Part shown: piece by piece, positions 59,001 to 64,000 of the stretch
Layout: each line of letters begins with the position of its first letter
Numbering within the stretch: the stretch's first letter is position 1
Source of the DNA: Clytia hemisphaerica
Taxonomy: Eukaryota > Cnidaria > Hydrozoa > Leptothecata > Clytiidae
Length of the DNA stretch: 64,000 bases
Assembly (NCBI GenBank): GCA_902728285.1
Contig: CACVBU010000283.1
Location: forward strand, 523,175-587,174
Reading direction: 5' to 3'
Notes under the pieces: model-generated
The model's database searches: none
What the model was told of the DNA's origin: nothing
The model's input: the letters and a program-made list of their open reading frames with translations, nothing else
Position numbers and translations under genes: made by a program

Positions 59001-62000
59001 CTTCTTTTTGACGTTACAGCACAAAATAGAAAACTTTTGAATAAACAAGTGATAATTAAATAATAAATAAGAAAGAGGATAATTCACTTTGAAAATTAAA
59101 CGCTTTCTTACTAAGAGCATGATGTTTCATTTCTGGAAAAACAAGTGATACTTTTATGGACCTACCTGGTTATGTATCTAACACATATATAATTGATATC
59201 TACGTGACGTGACCATTAAACAATCATTCAGAACATAAACAGTGACGATCTATTAAAATTAGTCGTTTGTTTCTTATAAAAAAAACGTTTAGAAACCAAA
59301 ATTTCATGCTCTTGAAATATTCTGTCATATTCAAGACTTCGTGAGCAAAAAAAACATCTATCTCATCAAAAAATTGAGTAATTTGGCTAAGAACATTGAT
59401 GTATGCTTATTAATAGTGATTCTTATAGATAAAGATGTGTTTTTTGAGCTGAAAATTTCGTTTTTTACAAAAATCTGCTTGAGCCATCTTTAACCTACTT
59501 TCATGCAAAAAATCTGAAAAAAACAATGATCCAATATTTCACAAAGTCCAAAAAACCCGTTTTTTAGCTGTTTTTTGGCCCAAATTTGTCCAAAAACATT
59601 TTTTTTCGAAAATCGGGCTCTGTCACATTCGAGGGTTTATAGTTATGTATCTTTGTGCAAAAATTCATAAAGAATGAAAAAGCCAATCTCGAAAAAAGGC
59701 AATACCTAAGTAATTGATAATGTGCTTATAAAAAAATATCGAATCTGGCCAGTTTTTCTATAAAAACACGCCAAGAAGCCAAAATTTCATGTCTAAACAC
59801 ACATATTCTTCAAAAGTAAGCCCTAATGAGCAAAAAAAACATCTATCCCATAGAAAAATTTAGTAATTTGACTAAGAACATTGATGTATGCTTATTAATA
59901 GTGATTCTTATAGATAAACATGCATTTTTTGAGCCAACAAATTTTTTTTTGCAAAGATCTGCTTGAGCCATCTTTTACCTATGATGGTACCCTACTTTCA
60001 TGCAAAAAATCAGAAAAAATTAATGATCCAATTTCTCACAAAGTCCAAAAAACCCGTTTTTTAGCCGTTTTTTGGCCCAAATTTGCCCAAGAAATTTTTT
60101 TTTCGAAAATCGGGCTCCGTCACATTTTGGCCACCACCATTTTGCACCTTTGGACCAAAAATCAAAAGATTCCTATGATTCAATCCTGAGAAAAATTGGT
60201 AACAGACGAACGGACGAACGGATGAACGAACGAACACAGGTTAATTTATAGGACCTCCACCGGGGTAGGTCCAAAAACTACCTAGAAACCAGGTTTACGA
60301 GCTTATAAATTGGAATTATGTTTGAAAACGAGACACATTTTAGCGATAAACGGATAATAAACCATTTATTTGGACGCAGTCTCATCTAATATGAAAAATA
60401 TAGGGCTACGAGAAATGCACCATTGCAATGTCTTCTAACATTACATCACGGACCCAACATCTGATTGGCTGTAAGTGACGTAAAATCAGTCAATACGTCA
60501 CTTTCAACCAATCAGCTGTTGGGTCCATGGAAGACATTGCAAATGGTGCATATGTCTAAACAATAAACCAGATAAATGAAAAACCGTTGAAGATTTTACA
60601 TGTTTAGTAGCATTCAAAAATTATCATATCTTACTTTTTTCCATTGTCCAGATCGAAGCCAAAGTACTCGCAACTCCATTTCCTTTAGCTGTTGAATATG
60701 CTAATACTCTATAAACGTACTCCGTCCCTGGTTTCAGCCACGTCAAATGAGCTGTAGTATTTTCAGTAGCATACGTAGAGTAGGGTTGATTTGAAAGTAA
60801 TTTTTCACGATAAAAGATGATGTAATTATCAACATTTGATTGGTTGAGAGCGTTCCATGAAATTGATAAAACTTCCGGTGACGGCGAAAACGCGCTAACA
60901 TTGGAAGGTGGTTCTGAGAGCACTGGAGAGAATAAAAATAACTAGCAATAAAAAAGATTTCATGAGATCAATTTTTAAGAATCTTAACTTGATCTTGATA
61001 TGCTGAAGAAAGTAGAATTTTCGTTTACTAGTGGTAAATTTGAGCAGAGAGTCTGGTGCAAACATTTAAGAATTTAGATTTTCACCTTTTTTGGCAGGTG
61101 TTGGCGAAATATCAATACAAATTTGATTGAAGTTAATTTAAGACGCTAGGGTTGATAGAGGTAATAAATTGAGGAAAAAACTTACAGTCAGGCCCAATAC
61201 TCAATGAGATATTTTCACCAGCAACCAAATCCAATTTTCCAAGTGCTTGACTGGTTTCGATTACGTCTTGAAAGAAAAGGAATTGCTCCATTTCCATACT
61301 CGCATAGTTGATGGTGAAGTTGGCAACAACACTACCAGGCCTGTGAAAAAGGTTAATAATTTGATTTCGATAAATTAAGCCTGAAATTATCAATTTGTCT
61401 CGAATCAATCGCAAGTGTAAATCCAACTCAATGGCGGTGCAAAGTCAATTAAATATTATAAGTATCGTTATCTTAAAGAGCGGCGTGAAGTTAATTATCA
61501 TTTGACTTTAAACCATCATTGAGTCAAGGAAAACGTCAGATTGAGCTCGGATATAATTACAATCACAAATATCTTATATAAAACACTAGATCGAGCCATT
61601 TTTCCCCAATTTTGAATATTGGCAGGGAGTTGAGTCGGCTTGACGGTTTAGTTGACAACGCAAATTACCTTATCTTGCGATCTCCGAAACAATAACAAAC
61701 CTAATAATTACTTACTCTAAAGAATGACAGACAACATTGAGCACTTGGCCCTCCATAACATCTCCACCATCTTCGTAAATACTTGTTACCTGGGAAACAA
61801 AAATAAAAATTTAAAAACAACAATTCTTTATTGGCTACTGGCTAATGACCAGCTGAACATTGTGTTAAATCACCGGTCTTGCTCAAGATTGAGCTGTTGG
61901 TAAACAGTCAGGGTGAAAGGTAAATCAATAAATTCATGGAGCGCGTAATATTTTTTGTCTGTATGCTTAATTATAGTCCGTATAAAAAAACCCCGATCTG

Positions 62001-63558
62001 GAAGCCTTTTGTTTCTTTCCATTGTTTCTAACTTGAACTTGCGTTGAGAAATTGTTTTGTTTTGCTCAAAAACTGAGCAAATCGATTTTCATCTTTTGAT
62101 AAGAACAAAGGAAAAAACTGACAAAAAGTTAAAACAATAAGCCTACAGACCAGTGTTTTTCATAAGGACTATGGCTTAATTTGACTGAATTTAAGGAGAT
62201 ATATGTTTTACACATCTTCAACTTGTGTACATACCAGTCTCAACAAGGTTGTTAACAAAACACATTTTCGGAAGGACTGGGAATCTAGGGGAATTCAAGT
62301 TTTAAATTTGGTTACTTTTAAGCACAATTGTCGCTCAACAAATAATACTTATTCATGATATGCACCATTGCAATATCTTTCACGGACCCAACAGCTGATT
62401 AGTTGCAAATGACGTATTGACTGATTTTACGTCACTTTCAACCAATCAGCTATTGGGTCCGTGATGTAATGTCAGAAAATATTGCAATGGTGTATATCAT
62501 GAATACTCCAAAATGTTGTCCATAAAACAGCCTTCTAAAAGTTTACCTGAGCTTGGAGGTTACTTTCAAAAATCTTGTACTCGGGATCGTTTGGATTTGT
62601 CATCCCTTCGGTAAAGTCCGCCTCGATATGAAGCACTAAGTTTGCGTAAGATTCTAAAAAGTGGAAAGAGTACACACACATCGTTTTTATAAAAACATCC
62701 TAATTTTTTGAGGCCCTCAGATGTTCTTAACTTTTTGAGTTGTAAACCTAGGAATATTCCTAAAATGTTTTTAATTTCACCATTTTGTGAGTATTTTTAT
62801 GCGGTTTCCTAAAAAGTTGAGTATTTTAGAATCCGTGAAAACTTGAAAACTTGATTAGCTTTGAGACGAATCCAAATAATCGGAAATATTTAGGCTTGAT
62901 ACATTACAAATGTTTAATCCGCTAGCTAACATACCTTCACAAGGCATTGTATTACAAGGTTGTCTATCTTGACTCGATCCGGGTATCTCTGAGCACGGAA
63001 CGCCCCCATAATTCGCCGGAATACACGTTCTTCGCCGGACATAGTGTCCAGTATTGCACGGTTTATCACAAGAAGACCAAACACTCCACCCAGCCCAAGT
63101 TGCATCCACTGAAAAAGCAGAAAGATTTCCAGATAATAACATTAATAAGCCCGTGTGATTAATAGCAACAAATTTAATTCTATCATTGTGAATCTTTTTT
63201 AACGATTCAACGTTTTTAGAACACAAGTGTCATGGCCTTCTACGATTTCAAATTAATAGAAATTTTGATTGACCGCAAAGCAGTTGGGCTGCTTTGTTCA
63301 AACACCCTTCATCACCCAGCCACCTTCAAAATATCTAGAGAGTCAATTATCAATATCTATCCAACGGCCATAGTTAAAATATTTTACCTGGGCAATTACC
63401 CACACCACAACTTATCAAATCCTCCAAACTTCCAACACAATCATTTCCGTCATATTGAGGTACCGGACTATTGCATGCCCGCATTCTTCTAGTGGACCCA
63501 CCACCACATGTGACGTCACAATTCGACCATGAACCCCACTCAGATAAGCCACCGTGGA
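44449..63558 (-). CDS. TSP1-SEA-FN3 receptor with iGluR-like channel core and GYGD filter, 5' partial
   Basis: Predicted type I membrane receptor-channel, 14 exons in the window encoding about 1,116 residues; the 5' end lies beyond 64000. Approximate positions in the visible part: TSP1 1-56 and 57-115, SEA 116-227, FN3 at 228-323, 324-421 and 422-522, PBP-like S1 lobe 523-645, TM1 about 648-680, pore with T-H-G-Y-G-D at about 712-717, TM2 about 725-752 ([20 protein letters not shown]), S2 lobe ([26 protein letters not shown]) to about 898, last TM ([19 protein letters not shown]), and a cytoplasmic tail with acidic repeats. Topology and S2 motifs follow ionotropic glutamate receptors, while the filter and TM2 resemble potassium channels, as in bacterial GluR0. 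Ligand and ion selectivity are inference. Every GT-AG junction is in phase. A chitinase gene lies in its largest intron on the other strand. Confidence 0.88.
44470..44630 (-). repeat. 27-bp coding tandem repeats in channel tail
   Basis: Five to six 27-bp units encode acidic E-Q-S-D-D-I-N-S-L repeats at the extreme cytoplasmic C-terminus. Units are slightly diverged ([18 protein letters not shown]), so the number is likely to vary between individuals or species. Confidence 0.9.
45264..45448. mobile_element. MITE, CACCTTTTCGACCGTAG family, copy 3
   Basis: 185 bp, TA-flanked, ends CAACTTTTTTACCGTAG and CTACGGTCGAAAAGGTG. It lies in the last intron of the receptor-channel gene, 30 bp from exon 45479-45641. 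Confidence 0.85.
49567..50660. mobile_element. TA-flanked element with CCAGTGGATACCCCTTAAAA ends
   Basis: Left end CCAGTGGATACCCCTTAAAA and right end GGGGTATCCACTGG, flanked by TA at 49565-49566 and 50661-50662. ACCCCTTAAAACC-type blocks are repeated inside. No transposase. It ends about 320 bp upstream of the chitinase TATA box. Confidence 0.8.
50984..50990 (+). promoter_or_regulatory. TATA box of the chitinase gene
   Basis: TATAAAA within AAAAGTATAAAAGGGATGAG, about 172 bp before the start codon, with transcript start expected near 51010-51020. It is the only clear TATA-type promoter seen in the window. Confidence 0.6.
51162..52777 (+). CDS. Secreted GH18 chitinase with C-terminal cysteine module
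   Basis: Hydrolyses beta-1,4 bonds of chitin outside the cell. Exons 51162-51564 and 51798-52777 (intron 233 bp, G|GA phase) encode 460 residues. The signal peptide is about residues 1-19 ([19 protein letters not shown]) before [16 protein letters not shown]18 landmarks: [21 protein letters not shown], and the catalytic D-G-L-D-I-D-W-E, where Glu is the acid/base, followed by [10 protein letters not shown] and [16 protein letters not shown]. After the catalytic domain comes a Pro/Thr/Ser linker ([18 protein letters not shown]), then about 35 residues with five cysteines ([15 protein letters not shown]) that may bind chitin. The gene lies inside a receptor-channel intron on the opposite strand, with its own TATA box and AATAAA signal. 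Identity is certain; the role (defence, digestion or exoskeleton turnover) is not shown. Confidence 0.96.
52797..52802 (+). terminator. Polyadenylation signal of the chitinase gene
   Basis: AATAAA 20 bp after the chitinase stop codon, at the expected position for a short 3' UTR. Confidence 0.65.
53294..54105. mobile_element. Element with about 250-bp inverted ends (CTACCGGGTGCACCACAAAA)
   Basis: Left end CTACCGGGTGCACCACAAAA, right end TTTTGTGGCGCACCCGGTAG. Matching continues inward through GATGGGTCATTTATTAAATT-like and AACGTTAAAAATCGACCTAT-like blocks. It ends 55 bp from channel exon 54160-54263, with a short SINE-tail-like piece (ATCGACTCTATCTATTT) between. Confidence 0.8.
54160..63558 (-). 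CDS. Receptor-channel ectodomain, S1 lobe, TM1 and pore-helix exons
   Basis: Exons in transcript order: 63388-63558 (TSP1: [20 protein letters not shown]), 62935-63108 (TSP1: [20 protein letters not shown]), 62547-62653, 61716-61789 and 61186-61340 ([38 protein letters not shown]), 60635-60922, 56737-57030 and 56177-56479 (one FN3 each: [57 protein letters not shown]), 55401-55873 (S1 and TM1: [39 protein letters not shown]) and 54160-54263 ([30 protein letters not shown]). Each FN3 lies on its own exon with the same 1-base phase, typical of shuffled extracellular domains. No GSVVV-type SEA autocleavage motif was demonstrated. Confidence 0.9.
54336..54781. mobile_element. TA-flanked MITE with CCTTATCGGGGAAAAAATGT ends
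   Basis: Ends CCTTATCGGGGAAAAAATGT and CATTTTTTCCCCGATAAGG, flanked by TA. The interior is rich in GAAAGTGACGAA and CCCCGACCAAA. It lies 72 bp from the pore-helix exon 54160-54263. Confidence 0.85.
55947..56068. mobile_element. Small MITE with AACTTAGTCGGGGAAAA ends
   Basis: Ends AACTTAGTCGGGGAAAA and TTTTCCTCGACTAAGTTT. Related in style and interior to the 54336-54781 element. It lies between channel exons 55401-55873 and 56177-56479. Confidence 0.65.
57055..57237. mobile_element. MITE, CACCTTTTCGACCGTAG family, copy 4
   Basis: Ends CACCTTTTCGACCGTAG and CTACGGTCGAAACGGTG; TA on the left and TG on the right, where the duplication seems mutated. It lies just upstream of FN3 exon 56737-57030, 24 bp from its acceptor. 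Confidence 0.85.
57562..57650 (-). mobile_element. tRNA-like SINE head
   Basis: Reads TCGATGGCCGAGTGGTTAAG (A box) and GAGTGGTTTGAATCCCATC (B box) on the minus strand, resembling a type II tRNA with a long variable arm. The acceptor stem does not pair well, so a SINE head is preferred over a functional tRNA. The body may run down to about 57365. Confidence 0.55.
57705..57790. repeat. Degenerate telomere-like CCCTAA cluster
   Basis: Several CCCTAA/CCCTAC-type units (CCCTAGCCCTAACCCTACC, AACCCTAACCAGGGG) in about 85 bp inside a channel intron. Too short and degenerate to be a telomere. Confidence 0.5.
58078..58265. repeat. Dispersed repeat related to 7757-7925
   Basis: Shares TTAGCGAGTTTATGTATGTG, CGACGGAGACGGT and AAATCACTTCAGTC with the copy near 7757. 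Borders are approximate. Confidence 0.6.
58323..58415. repeat. Short inverted repeat ATACATGGTCGGGAAGTC
   Basis: Arms ATACATGGTCGGGAAGTC and GACTTCCTGACCATGTAT around about 60 bp, with one mismatch. Confidence 0.7.
58609..58716. repeat. Short inverted repeat AATACACCGTTTTCATGTCT
   Basis: Arms AATACACCGTTTTCATGTCT and AGACATGAAAACCGTGTATT with one mismatch; a likely small MITE. Confidence 0.7.
58792..58929. repeat. Hairpin MITE ATGATATGCAACACTGGAGA
   Basis: Nearly perfect arms from ATGATATGCAACACTGGAGA to its complement at 58910-58929, with a GTTCAACCCAA/TTGGGTTGAAC and ACGTCAC/GTGACGT centre. Its layout resembles the AACCAATCAGCTG family but the sequence differs. Confidence 0.8.
59158..60272. 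mobile_element. TGGACCTACC-ended non-autonomous element
   Basis: Ends TGGACCTACC and GGTAGGTCC(A). The interior has duplicated blocks with ATCGGGCTC(C/T)GTCACATT and CATGCAAAAAATC(A/T)GAAAAAA. Same family as 23868-25133 and 10508-10805. It lies in the intron between FN3 exons 1 and 2 of the channel gene. Confidence 0.75.
60416..60552. repeat. Hairpin MITE, AACCAATCAGCTGTTGGGTC family
   Basis: Arms GCACCATTGCAATGTCTT and AAGACATTGCAAATGGTGC, inner ACGGACCCAAC/GTTGGGTCCAT, centre GTGACGTAAAATCAGTC. Confidence 0.8.
62351..62505. repeat. Hairpin MITE, AACCAATCAGCTGTTGGGTC family
   Basis: Outer arms ATTCATGATATGCACCATTG and CAATGGTGTATATCATGAAT, inner ACGGACCCAACAGCTGATT and AATCAGCTATTGGGTCCGT. 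It is the most complete copy and ends 42 bp from SEA exon 62547-62653. Confidence 0.85.
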
Positions 63559-64000
63559 CTAAGGAAACGTTTAAAGAAATTTAGAACGAGTTAATTCGTC
63601 CTTTCAGTGTTAGAAACTAAACAGTCGAGTGTTTGAATATGTTTGATAATGGAATTAATGATTTTTGTAGCAAAACCATTGATCTTCTCAAAATAAGAGA
63701 GCTTTAAGTGTACTGATAGTCAAAGCCTTTGTGGAGATTCTTTTTTAAAGGATTGATCGTTATAATATATCATTATCTTTAAGACTGATCTTCATTTTAT
63801 AGAATAAATGAAAAAAGGTTATCAATTACATTAAATGGAGCCCTGGGGTACTAGATTTGCGAGATGACTAGTTCGAAAGTTAGAAACTCGACCTTCGAAG
63901 AGGCTGACGTTTGAAAATTTTGTTAAATTTCACAAAACAATATCAAATTTTGGTCGACTGGATACTGGTACTGGAGACTGGTTTTTGTACCCTTTTGAAG

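Overview
This is a window of AT-rich eukaryotic, metazoan nuclear DNA with intron-rich genes and many small non-autonomous transposons. The gene content (MLLT1/3, DIS3L, ATG12, a GH18 chitinase with a small cysteine-rich tail, and a thrombospondin/SEA/FN3 receptor joined to an ion-channel core) and the repeat style suggest a cnidarian, perhaps a hydrozoan. That placement is inference. Exon boundaries were built by hand from GT-AG sites, reading-frame phase and remembered family sequences; no search was run.

Layout. 0-3.1 kb (+): the 3' part of an AF9/ENL-type YEATS gene. 4.9-34.7 kb (-): a nearly complete DIS3L (cytoplasmic exosome RNase) gene in about 30 recognised exons, converging on the YEATS gene. 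DIS3L intron 10 (18.45-22.81 kb) contains an unrelated four-exon gene of unknown function on the opposite strand (18.93-22.12 kb). DIS3L intron 3 (28.94-34.06 kb) contains a 4.5-kb foldback element: two roughly 2-kb inverted arms of 30-bp tandem repeats around a 514-bp loop. It has a perfect 9-bp target-site duplication and lies inside a tRNA-derived SINE. 35.4-35.8 kb (-): single-exon ATG12. 35.8-44.4 kb: mostly repeats, with a duplicated gene-terminal fragment, a block rich in ATCGAT, and hAT-like elements.

44.4-63.6 kb and beyond (-): the 3' part of a large receptor-channel gene. Its predicted protein in this window runs TSP1, TSP1, SEA, FN3, FN3, FN3, a PBP-like/iGluR-like S1 lobe, TM1, a re-entrant pore with a potassium-channel-like T-H-G-Y-G-D filter, TM2, an S2 lobe, a last TM, and a cytoplasmic tail with acidic 9-residue repeats. 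Its 7.1-kb intron, which splits the selectivity filter, holds a complete two-exon secreted chitinase gene on the opposite strand (51.16-52.78 kb), so the window contains two opposite-strand nested genes.

The introns and spacers are filled by MITE-like families with recognisable terminal inverted repeats: TA-flanked, TTA-flanked and hAT-like. Several are present in 2-4 copies and some are inserted into one another. The most interesting object is the GYGD-filter, glutamate-receptor-like channel with an extracellular-matrix-type ectodomain; the best-resolved mobile element is the foldback element.
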